Positions 1 to 7,109 of a DNA stretch of 64,000 nucleotides are shown here, piece after piece; the first letter of the stretch is position 1; each line of letters begins with the position of its first letter. The notes beneath the pieces are model-generated. The model was not told the DNA's origin, did no database searches, and worked only from the letters and a program-made list of their open reading frames with translations. The stretch spans positions 1-64,000 of the forward strand of contig JAQBSZ010000008.1 of NCBI GenBank assembly GCA_027623555.1. The letters are read 5' to 3'. Made by a program: the position numbers and the translations under genes. This stretch comes from Pseudomonadota bacterium. GTDB lineage: Bacteria > Pseudomonadota > Gammaproteobacteria > Pseudomonadales > Pseudohongiellaceae.

Positions 1-66
1 TCGGAAAGATCCAGAATGGGTGATCGGATTAAACCAGAATCAGTGATCGGAATGGGCCAGAATATG
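1..66. repeat. Tandem 23-bp repeats, possible IS21-type end
   Basis: Three head-to-tail 23-bp units run from the window edge: a partial unit at 1-20, then 21-43 and 44-66. Each has the core TGATCGGA followed by CCAGAAT. Spaced subterminal repeats of this kind are typical of IS21-family ends, and the core resembles those I know. The transposase genes would lie outside the window, so this is inference. The repeat stops four bases before the DUF3307 stop codon. Confidence 0.4.
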
Positions 67-70
67 CACG

Positions 71-805
71 TTACAACAAATCAAGAACCAGTTTGGCTCC
101 AGCGCCAATAAACAACGTAAGCAATAAACTCAAAAATGTTCCCATAAGCAAATATTCAGTCTTTGGGTGCTCACCAGTGTCTTTAAATCGATACGCTGCT
201 TTTAGTGCCAGTACTACACCTATTGCCATGTACTCATCGGCAAATATAAATGTCAGAATCAAAACGCGTTCCAGGTAGCCGATTACTGTTCCAGCTTGCG
301 CTAGTGACGAATCCCCATTTTTTATCTGCTGTATCCAGGGATCCAGAAACGTTCGAATTAGTACAGACACGGGCCGTAACACCAGAACATAAGCAAGCGC
401 TACAGTAAGCAACTTTGGTGACATCAAAGCAGCAAGCACTTCCGGTATTATCTGCCCTCCAGTTTGAAACACGCCAATTGAAAGAATAACAACCGCATGC
501 AATGCTTGCCCAATTGCAAAAGATGCAAAGCTATCTGTGGCGATGTAAGACCTTGCTATATTAATCAGCCAATGGGATAGCAATATAACTACACCACCTG
601 CCAGTGCAAGCCACGCTGATGAAGTGAATAGAAGCAATATTGTCGCGGCGGCCAAGCCCTGAATAGCGGCATGAGTAACCCAACGACTCCCGCGTTCGGT
701 TCTTTGCCGAATTTTGCTCCAGCCAGACAGTTGCGGCAAAAAATCGATTACGAAATGAAGCAACAAGAGTACCAACAACATTTCCGCAGTATTAGTGTTT
801 GACAA
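71..805 (-). CDS. DUF3307 integral membrane protein
   Basis: A 244-residue, very hydrophobic protein with about seven predicted membrane segments. The N-terminal pattern LLLLHFVIDFLPQ and a following positively charged loop are typical of DUF3307. The function of the family is unknown. Its start overlaps the end of the SatD-like gene by 14 bases, so the two are translationally linked. The same pairing is common in other bacteria, which suggests the membrane protein is the effector or sensor controlled by the upstream regulator. Confidence 0.75.
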   Translation of the reverse strand: MSNTNTAEMLLVLLLLHFVIDFLPQLSGWSKIRQRTERGSRWVTHAAIQGLAAATILLLFTSSAWLALAGGVVILLSHWLINIARSYIATDSFASFAIGQALHAVVILSIGVFQTGGQIIPEVLAALMSPKLLTVALAYVLVLRPVSVLIRTFLDPWIQQIKNGDSSLAQAGTVIGYLERVLILTFIFADEYMAIGVVLALKAAYRFKDTGEHPKTEYLLMGTFLSLLLTLFIGAGAKLVLDLL

Positions 806-1424
806 ACAGCCCCCTTAACCGTGTCATGTCTGTGATGTAACGATCTATCAAATTGTATCGTGCACGCTGCAAAGAGAGGGTAACGGTAGATCTGGTTTTA
901 CCCAAACGCTCGGCAATGGCCTGATGGCTCTCTCTGCCCTGCAGGTACTCAAACAGAGTTTGCGCCTCGACCGCAGTCCAATTATCTATCAGGTCATCAA
1001 CAAACGCGGTTGCGATATTCGCTGCAAGCTGGAACGACTCCGGCTCCCCCACTACGACCATGTGTTCCTTTTTCATGCCGTCCAGGGCGCGGCCTGATTG
1101 TATGAATACTGTACTGTTCTGCTCTTCTATTACTGCATCATGTTCTCCCAAAGCCATGGCAACGCGAGCATCCCAACGTTCGGCCCTGTCAGGACTTCCT
1201 GCTATCAGCCCCGCGCGTAAATAAATTGTAGCCTCGAAAACGCAATCTCGCCGAGTCAGGGATATCTGAAAACCATCTCCTCTATAGATACTGGTTTTGG
1301 CCCCGTATTTCTTTGTCATGCCAGCCAAAATGGACTTCAGAAGCGCCCTGAACCGCTGCCCGTTTTCCACCCGCGTGGAATTGATCAAATCACCCGTAAT
1401 AACAGCAAGTTGCGACATTCCCAT
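792..1424 (-). CDS. SatD-like protein with C-terminal helix-turn-helix
   Basis: 210 residues. The first half has AVITGDLINS near residue 7 and a YRGDGFQ motif near residue 47, matching the SatD family; the spacing recalls a cyclase-like alpha/beta fold, with no catalytic claim made. The last 60 residues (AIAERLGKTRSTVTLSLQRA) form a sigma-70-region-4 or MarR-like helix-turn-helix. It is probably a ligand-responsive regulator of itself and of the overlapping DUF3307 gene. A second ATG two codons in (1418) is an alternative start. A 25-bp palindrome lies about 40 bp upstream. Confidence 0.7.
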   Translation of the reverse strand: MGMSQLAVITGDLINSTRVENGQRFRALLKSILAGMTKKYGAKTSIYRGDGFQISLTRRDCVFEATIYLRAGLIAGSPDRAERWDARVAMALGEHDAVIEEQNSTVFIQSGRALDGMKKEHMVVVGEPESFQLAANIATAFVDDLIDNWTAVEAQTLFEYLQGRESHQAIAERLGKTRSTVTLSLQRARYNLIDRYITDMTRLRGLFVKH

Positions 1425-1464
1425 GGCCCTCGAATGGTACTGAGTGCATCACGGTAGCCCAAAT

Positions 1465-1489
1465 AGGCAACATATGCAATATGTTTCCT
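1465..1489. promoter_or_regulatory. 25-bp palindrome upstream of the SatD-like gene
   Basis: Arms AGGCAACATAT and ATATGTTTCCT pair with one mismatch around a 3-bp centre. The site lies 41 bp upstream of the start of the SatD-like gene, which encodes a helix-turn-helix, so an autoregulatory operator is the simplest reading. No binding data exist here; the role is inferred from symmetry and position. Confidence 0.5.
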
Positions 1490-1590
1490 ATAAAAGCAAC
1501 AATTGGAATAAGTAGCCTTTTTAGACAACTATTGAGACGGAGGACCTGGTGTTCGTGGGGATGAAGTTGGCGGCGGTCGTACGAGACTAA

Positions 1591-1890
1591 TCAAATCTTC
1601 ACCGAGTCCAGATACAAGGTATCCGGACAAATATCCTGCTCTTGGGGCCATACCACGGTTCCGTCCACGACACTGACGCGCTGGAAATAGCGATCATCCT
1701 TCAATTCCTTGAACACTCCGAATTCAAGCAAAGGTGTACAGTCGTACCGCCCACGCTCACCGCTGCTAAACTCAAGCAACAGCTTATAGCCAGGTAGTGG
1801 TGACACTGATTTAACTCGAGGGTTCATAAATAACTTCAACGCCGCAATTCTAAAGGGTGGTTCTCCGGAAACAGCCAACTGCCAGTTCAC
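1591..1890 (-). CDS. DUF2442 domain protein
   Basis: About 99 residues. The segment RVKSVSPLPGYKLLLEF through WPQEQDICPDTLYLDS is a full DUF2442 domain, a small beta-rich family usually paired with DUF4160 or other toxin-antitoxin-like partners. I chose the GTG at 1890 because a strong AAGGAGG lies 8 bases before it; a GTG seven codons further upstream would put that ribosome site inside the gene. An ATG at 1827 would give the bare domain. No partner is adjacent, but a degraded DUF4160-like reading frame lies at 4869-4989. Confidence 0.7.
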   Translation of the reverse strand: MNWQLAVSGEPPFRIAALKLFMNPRVKSVSPLPGYKLLLEFSSGERGRYDCTPLLEFGVFKELKDDRYFQRVSVVDGTVVWPQEQDICPDTLYLDSVKI

Positions 1891-1944
1891 AATCAATTCC
1901 TCCTTATGCACTGCTCACATAAACGATTACAAGGGTGACACAAT

Positions 1945-2121
1945 CTACGCAGCACTGGGTTTGATTGTTGGCTTTCGGGGAGGAAATGATACTAATTCAG
2001 CTCCTTTTTTTGCTTGGTGTTGTTGCGCGTCTTCAAATATAGCATTGAGATCATACTTCAATCTTTTTGCATATTGGTCCCTAAGCTCACGGGTTTCCTT
2101 AACAACAGGATCTTGCCACAT
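1945..2121 (-). CDS. 58-residue antitoxin-like partner of the PIN protein
   Basis: A small gene: ATG at 2121, TAG at 1945, GGAG nine bases upstream. It starts three bases after the PIN gene's stop. The protein opens MWQDPVVKETRELRDQYA, is rich in charged helix, and ends in the short tail SFPPRKP. I recognise this pattern (MWxDPIVEExR...YD...SxPPRxP) as a widespread family of about 60-residue proteins adjacent to PIN toxins. A role as antitoxin is inferred from this pairing. Confidence 0.7.
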   Translation of the reverse strand: MWQDPVVKETRELRDQYAKRLKYDLNAIFEDAQQHQAKKGAELVSFPPRKPTIKPSAA

Positions 2122-2124
2122 AAC

Positions 2125-2619
2125 TCAATTCTCCATTAGTTCCTGAGGTGTACAAATGACCGGAGGTTCAAAGCCGCAGCCGCGGCATGTAGCCTCAATT
2201 TTTGGACGCATTATAGCATTAGCGATATGAGTGCAATTCCAGGTGAGCAGATACTCAATACCATTTACCGCAGCAATTGCAATATGAAACGCATCAATCT
2301 CCGCTTTCCTGGGAATTGACCCTTCCACAATTAGTGCCTTTCCAAGTGTTTCGACGTCGGCTGTAATCTCAAGTCTGGATATATTCTCGATAATTTCGAT
2401 TCTTCTCGCTGCTGCTTCTGGATCACCTAGAGCCACTTCAATTTCAACAAACGCCGAGATATAAAGATCAAATCCTGGTTTACGAATTTCCCACCATTCT
2501 GTGGTTATATCCTGATTGGCTGCAGCACGAAGGTCATTGCTTGGTTTTGCAGCAAGGTAACTGATTATGGACGTTTCCAAGTAAACCTTTGGTCTGTGTT
2601 TTTGGTTCTTCATGCTCAA
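2125..2619 (-). CDS. PIN-domain protein (VapC-like toxin)
   Basis: 164 residues with the PIN pattern: an N-terminal acidic site in VYLETSIISYLA (D replaced by E, as in this subfamily), a mid-protein EIEVALGD, KAEIDAFHIAIA with the second acidic pair, and LLTWNCTHIANA near the end. PIN proteins of this kind are Mg-dependent ribonucleases. It is the upstream gene of a two-gene unit with the 58-residue protein, the reverse of the usual VapBC order. Activity on RNA is inferred from the family. Confidence 0.8.
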   Translation of the reverse strand: MSMKNQKHRPKVYLETSIISYLAAKPSNDLRAAANQDITTEWWEIRKPGFDLYISAFVEIEVALGDPEAAARRIEIIENISRLEITADVETLGKALIVEGSIPRKAEIDAFHIAIAAVNGIEYLLTWNCTHIANAIMRPKIEATCRGCGFEPPVICTPQELMEN

Positions 2620-2676
2620 GGAATCGATTCTGATATTTGGGGAATGATTAGTATATAAGGAAATACCAGTTCATTA

Positions 2677-3033
2677 TCAAGCCGCATCACGCACCGGCGC
2701 GTGAATGACGATCTCATCAAAAGGCGCAGAAAGAGCGCCCGCCTCGCTTTTGTCCAACAGACCCAGTTCAACCAGCGCTTTCACATCCTGATAAACATTC
2801 TTGTAGTTGCGCTCGAGATGTTGCGACAGTTGTCGCGTATTCATTTCTCCGTGCGCGGCTACAAAGCGAATCATTTCCAGACGTTTCTGTGTGATCGCTG
2901 AGAACAATTCCTTCATGCTTCCGAAAGCAAGCCGAGGAACAGTGCTCTCTCCAGACTCAAGTTGATTCCAGGTGCGGGAAAACGACTCCAGCGCGGAACC
3001 CGGTGTCATTACCTCTATTTCAATGCGATTCAT
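2677..3033 (-). CDS. TumA-like (HVO_A0114 family) antitoxin, orphan
   Basis: 118 residues from the ATG at 3033, chosen because GGAGGT lies 7 bases upstream; a longer frame starting at 3066 has no such site. A winged helix-turn-helix spans roughly residues 40-95 (RFVAAHGEMNTRQLSQHLE, NVYQDVKALVELGLL). The ending DEIVIHAPVRDAA is typical of the HVO_A0114 family, the antitoxins of TumE-type (DUF6516) toxins. No TumE gene can be read in the 360 bases upstream, so it appears to be an orphan. A copy of its C-terminal tail sits at 3395-3466. Confidence 0.65.
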   Translation of the reverse strand: MNRIEIEVMTPGSALESFSRTWNQLESGESTVPRLAFGSMKELFSAITQKRLEMIRFVAAHGEMNTRQLSQHLERNYKNVYQDVKALVELGLLDKSEAGALSAPFDEIVIHAPVRDAA

Positions 3034-3394
3034 CACGACCACCTCCAACCTGCCAGACGAGTGCAATCCTTTCTAAAATCCGAGACCAGCATTTCCTGCT
3101 GTGCTTTGTAGTGGAAGAGCTTCCTTGCTCTCACGCGGAAGAATCCTAATCTTTTAGAGTTATGGTGTCAAAGACCATACCACCGGAATCAATCCGGCTT
3201 CCAGTATCAGTGTAGTCTCGAGAAAGGCATTTCGCTCTAAGTCCACTTAGATATCTGCCTGCGCAATCAAGCCCGGCAAACAGGACTGCAAGAGGGGGTG
3301 TTGGCGCCGCGGGAACGTGATTCTGGATCCGAAAGGAGTATGGGGTAAATCAATTTTGATTCTCGGCGCCGAGTCTATGTACTCGTGCTGAGGA
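3034..3394. other. Non-coding stretch upstream of the orphan antitoxin
   Basis: I see no credible reading frame on either strand. A toxin gene would be expected here for the downstream antitoxin, but no DUF6516-like frame can be recognised. The presence of a duplicated antitoxin tail at the far end suggests deletion or recombination removed it. Confidence 0.4.
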
Positions 3395-3466
3395 TTACGC
3401 CGCATCAAGTATCGGTGCATGTATCACGATCTCGTCAAAAGTCGCGAGAGCGAGCGTATCCGCTGC
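3395..3466 (-). pseudogene. Remnant C-terminus of a second TumA-like antitoxin
   Basis: Read on the minus strand in the frame ending TAA at 3395, this encodes ATFDEIVIHAPILDAA, nearly the same as the last residues of the antitoxin at 2677-3033 (APFDEIVIHAPVRDAA). The DNA is also closely similar. The rest of this second gene is absent. The remnant overlaps, in another frame, the last residues of the nucleotidyltransferase, so that gene's stop codon may lie in foreign sequence. Confidence 0.65.
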
Positions 3467-4134
3467 CATAAAACAGACTTGGGCAAACGTATGTCCAACG
3501 CAGTTATGCACCTGTCGAGCCAAAATTCCCGTTCTTGAAATCGACGGATAGCGTTGTCAAGGTCTTCGAGAATCGATGTGCCGTAGGCTTGCTGCGCTTT
3601 CTCGACGGCTTGCTGTAATAGCTTCGAAGATGCACGCATCATCGCCAGATCAATCAGGTCGCGATTGAAGATTCCGTCATCTGCCCATCGGTCTGAGTTT
3701 GCCAATAGCTTACCCGCTGCCATGTCCAGCGGGCAGAGTGTGGACACATTGCCTATCTGATCCGTGCGTTTCGGCGGCTGCAGATCCAGGCGGCCCTCGG
3801 CGATGATCTCAAATTTGATCTGGGCCTCCTCAGCCTGCAGCATTGTTCTAATCCCGTATTGGTCGATCCTGACATCGCGCGCCAACAGAAGTGGCGGCGC
3901 ATCATCGCGTACTAACGCTGCGATACCTCTCTCGCGGATCAGTTGGCGGAGGTTCCGGTAGCAACTGGAATCAGATACCAGAAAATCCATGTCAACGGAC
4001 TCACGATACTCGCCGAAGCGCATTGCCATTGCGGTGCCGCCACCAAACCAACAGCGATTCTCTCGCAGCAGTGTTCCGTTGAGCGACAGTAATATTTGCG
4101 CGATGGATTGATGATGCTCACGTTGAAATAGCAT
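3424..4134 (-). CDS. Nucleotidyltransferase, AbiEii/AbiGii-toxin-like
   Basis: About 236 residues from the ATG at 4134. The motif WFGGGTAMAMRFGEYRESVDMDFLVSD carries the GG-(T/S) and DxD signature of the AbiEii/MenT nucleotidyltransferase fold; PLDMAAGKLLANSDRW and NRDLIDLAMM follow as in the family. Type IV toxins of this family transfer nucleotides to tRNA or other targets. Its start lies 17 bases inside the end of the XRE gene. The final residues run into the antitoxin remnant, so the C-terminus may be altered. Confidence 0.7.
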   Translation of the reverse strand: MLFQREHHQSIAQILLSLNGTLLRENRCWFGGGTAMAMRFGEYRESVDMDFLVSDSSCYRNLRQLIRERGIAALVRDDAPPLLLARDVRIDQYGIRTMLQAEEAQIKFEIIAEGRLDLQPPKRTDQIGNVSTLCPLDMAAGKLLANSDRWADDGIFNRDLIDLAMMRASSKLLQQAVEKAQQAYGTSILEDLDNAIRRFQEREFWLDRCITALDIRLPKSVLWQRIRSLSRLLTRS

Positions 4135-4612
4135 GGCTCTGATTTCCAAAGGCCAATCGCAGTGCAAGCAACAATTGCCGTTCGTGTTCCTGCAAGTGTT
4201 CAACATCCAGATGCCGCCGATTGCGCTCGTAAATGTCGAATGCTTCCTGCGGCGACAGGGTTGAGACACCTCTCACATGCCAGGATAATTTTTTGAGCTG
4301 AGGGAAGTCTTCCAGGGAAATACGCGCAGGAATCCATTGTTCACGGTCCAGGCTCGGCTGAGCAGTCTTCTGTGCCGCAGTTGACACATGGCATTCCAGC
4401 TCAAGAACATCCATTGCGGCGAAGTAGGCACCCATCGTGACAGAGGGCTCGCCCTTCTCAAGCCGATACCAGGTCACCCGTGACATTCCCGCAGACTCGG
4501 CCGCTGCGATTGCACTGACGCCAAGGTCCTTGCGCCTGTCACGAATAGAGGCACCGAAGGCTCTGGCTCGCTGCGCTGTAGTAGGCGTATTGGCTGGTGA
4601 TTTGGCTGGCAC
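4118..4612 (-). CDS. XRE-family regulator, putative antitoxin of the nucleotidyltransferase
   Basis: 164 residues from a GTG start preceded by GGAG. Residues 18-70 form a Cro/C1-type helix-turn-helix (ASIRDRRKDLGVSAIAAAESAGMSRVTWYRLEKGEPSV). The C-terminal half (SLEDFPQLKKLSWHVRG, EAFDIYERNRRHLD) recurs in regulators placed before AbiEii-like genes. The overlap with the next gene supports a two-gene toxin-antitoxin-like unit. Whether it neutralises the partner or only represses transcription cannot be told. Confidence 0.7.
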   Translation of the reverse strand: MPAKSPANTPTTAQRARAFGASIRDRRKDLGVSAIAAAESAGMSRVTWYRLEKGEPSVTMGAYFAAMDVLELECHVSTAAQKTAQPSLDREQWIPARISLEDFPQLKKLSWHVRGVSTLSPQEAFDIYERNRRHLDVEHLQEHERQLLLALRLAFGNQSHAIST

Positions 4613-4868
4613 GGCACTATCCTCTCCATGAAAATGTTTCTCATTATGGACTAATCTATCATAAAGTCAATATTGAGATACGTTTTTATGCGGATAAATC
4701 CCAAGCCCGGTGTAGCGATGACTACTGCCTCGGTAGAAAGCAGTTTGTTCCAGCCTGGTTTATGCAATATTTAAGTTGAACTTCCATATTGCACAGAAAT
4801 CCCTGCCCACAAGATCAAAAGAGCGATCGAACCCGAGCTGCACCGCTCACTCAGCGAATACCCCGTGG
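4613..4868. other. Non-coding stretch
   Basis: No credible gene on either strand. The part next to 4613 should hold the promoter of the XRE/nucleotidyltransferase pair (minus strand), but I see no clean dyad. Confidence 0.3.
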
Positions 4869-4989
4869 TTACCCTGCTGAGCCCCAGGCCTGTAAAAGTT
4901 TCATTTTGCGATTTGGGATCGTTCCCTCCAACACTAATCCATCCGGGAAAGAGACTACGACCTCATCGTCTTGATATCTAACGTGAACA
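4869..4989 (-). pseudogene. DUF4160-like remnant downstream of hicB
   Basis: The minus frame ending TAA at 4869 reads HVRYQDDEVVVSFPDG, then LEGTIPNRKMKLLQAW. This resembles the core of DUF4160 (PHFH-V-Y..., G-LP-R--KLV-EW). There is no start codon; the frame runs into hicB in a different register. DUF4160 genes are often paired with DUF2442, and a DUF2442 gene is at 1591-1890, so both may descend from one module. The match is short and made by eye. Confidence 0.4.
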
Positions 4990-5430
4990 TTATGCGCCAC
5001 ACTGCATCTTCTGATCTTCAATAATCAGACCATGCCCGATAGCAACAAGTGCAGCAACAATTCCATCCAGGCGAGACGCATGATCAGGGTCGATCAGGCG
5101 TCGAACTACGCCCTCGGAAACATTCAGTAATTGCGCCAACGCCACATTGGTGATTGCCTTCTCTCGCATGGCCGAACGCAGCGCCAGTTTCGCCGCGACC
5201 AGAGGTGCCACTGGAACCAGAAATTCGTGACGCTTGGCCACAGAGGGTCGCGGTAAATCGCGTCCTTCTTTGGAATAACCTGCCAATGCCACACCCAGAG
5301 CTTCACCCATCTCAAGCAGAGCCTCGCCTACAGTCTCAGCATCAATGAGGGCTTCTGGCACGTCTCGTACTGTTGCGACATACAAGCCATTCTTGTCTTG
5401 TTCAAGTTTGACCGGATAGACATAGCGCAT
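4990..5430 (-). CDS. hicB: HicB-type antitoxin
   Basis: 146 residues from the ATG at 5430 (MRYVYPVKLEQDKNGLYVATVRDVPEALIDAET), which has AGGA upstream and follows the hicA stop by 11 bases. Residues 1-60 form the HicB partial RNase-H-like fold that masks HicA. The C-terminal part has a helix-turn-helix (NVALAQLLNVSEGVVRRLIDPDH) for operator binding. The order hicA-hicB is standard. A longer frame to 5478 would overlap hicA and is less likely. Confidence 0.8.
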   Translation of the reverse strand: MRYVYPVKLEQDKNGLYVATVRDVPEALIDAETVGEALLEMGEALGVALAGYSKEGRDLPRPSVAKRHEFLVPVAPLVAAKLALRSAMREKAITNVALAQLLNVSEGVVRRLIDPDHASRLDGIVAALVAIGHGLIIEDQKMQCGA

Positions 5431-5441
5431 CTTGCTGATTC

Positions 5442-5651
5442 CTACAATTCTCTCGGATCGATCTTTAGTTGCGAACACATAGCCTTCAACAAACCTACAC
5501 CTATCTCTTTCTTCCTGTCTTTCAGGGTCGTGAAACGGTCACCATAATACAAACGGCCGTGGCTGCCTTTGCCATGAGGCTCAAAGCGTACTGGCACATT
5601 TTTATGTCGACCCAATGATCGAACTCGCCTTTCGAATTCCTTACCGGTCAT
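5442..5651 (-). CDS. hicA: HicA-type mRNA interferase toxin
   Basis: 69 residues from the ATG at 5651 (MTGKEFERRVRSLGR), the usual HicA start. The motif GKGSHGRLYYGDRFTTLKDRKKEIG contains the catalytic histidine of the dsRBD-like HicA fold; HicA cleaves mRNA independently of translation. An upstream ATG at 5687 is open in frame but lies inside a palindrome that looks like the operator, so I prefer the shorter form. Neither start has a good Shine-Dalgarno sequence. Confidence 0.8.
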   Translation of the reverse strand: MTGKEFERRVRSLGRHKNVPVRFEPHGKGSHGRLYYGDRFTTLKDRKKEIGVGLLKAMCSQLKIDPREL

Positions 5652-5680
5652 ACCTGGGCATCCGTGCCGCAATACAGCTT

Positions 5681-5696
5681 CGTACATATGTGTACG
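5681..5696. promoter_or_regulatory. 16-bp perfect palindrome upstream of hicA
   Basis: Arms CGTACA and TGTACG around TATG. It sits 30 bp before the preferred hicA start and covers the alternative upstream ATG. HicB has a helix-turn-helix, so this is a reasonable hicAB operator. Inferred from symmetry and position only. Confidence 0.45.
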
Positions 5697-5820
5697 ATAA
5701 TCAACTTACTTCAAAACTGGAGGATATTCAAGGTTAGACTAATTCTGGGAAATTACTGAATCAGCTGAGGATATGCCTTAGTCATTTTCGAATTCGTGGC
5801 ATACGACGCCCGCCCCCTGA

Positions 5821-6072
5821 TTGAGTAGCACCGGGACAAGCTTCGGGCTGGATTTCGCGATTATTGAAGACCCGGTGGAAGCGGAGAGTTATTCCAAGGG
5901 CGAGTACTACTGGGGCGGTGCTGCGGAGACGTGGTTCTGGATTGATCCGGTGGAGGATATTGTATTCGTGGGGATGATTCAACAGTTTGGCGGCTCACAA
6001 CCGGTGCCGGATGTTAGGGGGAAGTCGCGGCAGATGGTGTATCAGTCTATTCTTGAGCCGAAGGGAGTTTAG
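5821..6072 (+). pseudogene. C-terminal fragment of a class C beta-lactamase-family serine hydrolase
   Basis: The frame reads SFGLDFAIIEDP, YYWGGAAETWFWIDPVEDIVFVGM and IQQFGG, then ends properly at TAG. This is the last 75 or so residues of the beta-lactamase/transpeptidase-like hydrolase family, containing the WGG region near the KTG-equivalent strand. The SxxK and YxN parts are missing and nothing upstream restores them. A broken copy left by deletion. A much shorter similar stretch (EDLVFVGM) occurs on the plus strand near 1540. Confidence 0.7.
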
Positions 6073-6076
6073 TAAG

Positions 6077-6625
6077 CTATTTAGTTGACTGCATAACTTG
6101 CTCGAGGGCATGCAACATGTCCAGAGCAAGTTGGCGTCGGTCGTACTGCTTTGCCGCGCTGCGGCAATTCTCACGCAGTGCATTGCGTTTCGCCGGATCT
6201 GCAATCAGTTGATTGATTGCCGCAACCAGGCTCTCCGTATTTTCCGGCTCGAATACGATTCCCGCATTGTTTTGTTCAACCAGCGCAGTTGCCTCCCCTT
6301 TGGGTACACCAGTAAGCACGGGTAGACCCATCGCGAAACTCTCAAATATTTTCGATGGAATTACCTTGCTGAAGAGTGGGGTATTCTTGAGATGCACGAC
6401 GGAGACATCGCGCAGGGACCTGACAAAAGAAGCCTGCGATTTGCGCCAGCATCGCACAGAAATTACTGCGGCGATCGACTTCCTCGTCTCGGGCATATGA
6501 ACGACTTGGCTCACCTGAGCTCGACACATAGAAAACAGCAAGATCGCAGGTGTTTTCCTGATAGCGCGTAGCGCTAAGTAGTTTGTCCCGAATGATCGAA
6601 TACTGGGGATTTGATCGGGAAGCAC
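6077..6625 (-). pseudogene. C-terminal fragment of a family 4 glycosyltransferase
   Basis: The last 100 residues (VVHLKNTPLFSKVIPSKIFESFAMGLPVL, then GEATALVEQNNAGIVFEPEN) form the sugar-nucleotide-binding half of a GT4 (WcaI/WbuB-like) glycosyltransferase, with the conserved SKIFE glutamate and the following GEA. Upstream of about 6430 the similarity jumps between frames and fades; the first 70 residues of this frame do not look like the family. The gene is truncated and probably frameshifted. It ends five bases from the serine hydrolase fragment, tail to tail. Confidence 0.65.
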
Positions 6626-6765
6626 TGTCAGGGTGCAGGTATCAATATCTCAGAGGCCATCAGGATTGAAGCATTATCAACAATTCTATTGTGTATAGCC
6701 TCTAGCTGAGGAATAACCCGCCCTATTCCAAGCTATTGTTGACAAAGCAGACTGTTCAACCGTCC

Positions 6766-6975
6766 ATGGATACCAAGACTCACAGCAAATCCTCCACCCT
6801 TGCCAATGATGTCTTCGATCAGATCCGCACAGCCATCGTAAAAGGTGAACTGGCACCTGGTTCCAAGGCCAATGAACCCCAACTAAGCAAGCTATACGGC
6901 ATTTCCAGGGGACCGCTGCGTGAGGCGATCCGGCACCTGGAAGGCTGCACTCGGATTCACCTACTTCGGTATTAG
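6766..6975 (+). pseudogene. Truncated twin of the prp GntR regulator
   Basis: From ATG 6766 the first 60 residues (SSTLANDVFDQIRTAIVKGELAPGSKANEPQLSK, GISRGPLREAIRHLEGC) are nearly the same as those of the GntR regulator at 9571-10305, and the DNA is closely similar too, including ATTGTTGACA before the start. Similarity stops abruptly after GGAAGGCTGCA, before the effector domain. It looks like a partial duplication of the regulator cut by a rearrangement. A short DNA-binding-only protein could still be made. Confidence 0.7.
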
Positions 6976-7052
6976 GCGGGGCGCTTCGGGCGTTCCGGTC
7001 GACTGTCTGAGCGGTCACTCCCGGGCACTGATGTCTAAAACGGCATTGCTTT

Positions 7053-7105
7053 AATGACTATAATAATCTACCTTAACCGAATTATTGATTAGAATTATGG
7101 TCATT
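7053..7105. promoter_or_regulatory. Inverted repeat upstream of hipB
   Basis: AATGACTATAAT at 7053-7064 and ATTATGGTCATT at 7094-7105 pair with one mismatch across 29 bp, with a nested AATAAT/ATTATT pair between them. The right arm ends four bases before the hipB ATG, overlapping the likely promoter. HipB proteins bind such paired operators to repress hipBA. Role inferred from position and symmetry. Confidence 0.5.
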
Positions 7106-7109
7106 ATCT

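Noticed and set aside
6976-7052. Plus-strand sequence after the GntR twin that reads as an open frame (about 30 codons)
   Set aside because: Too short and without a recognisable family; may be a recombination scar but cannot be supported.
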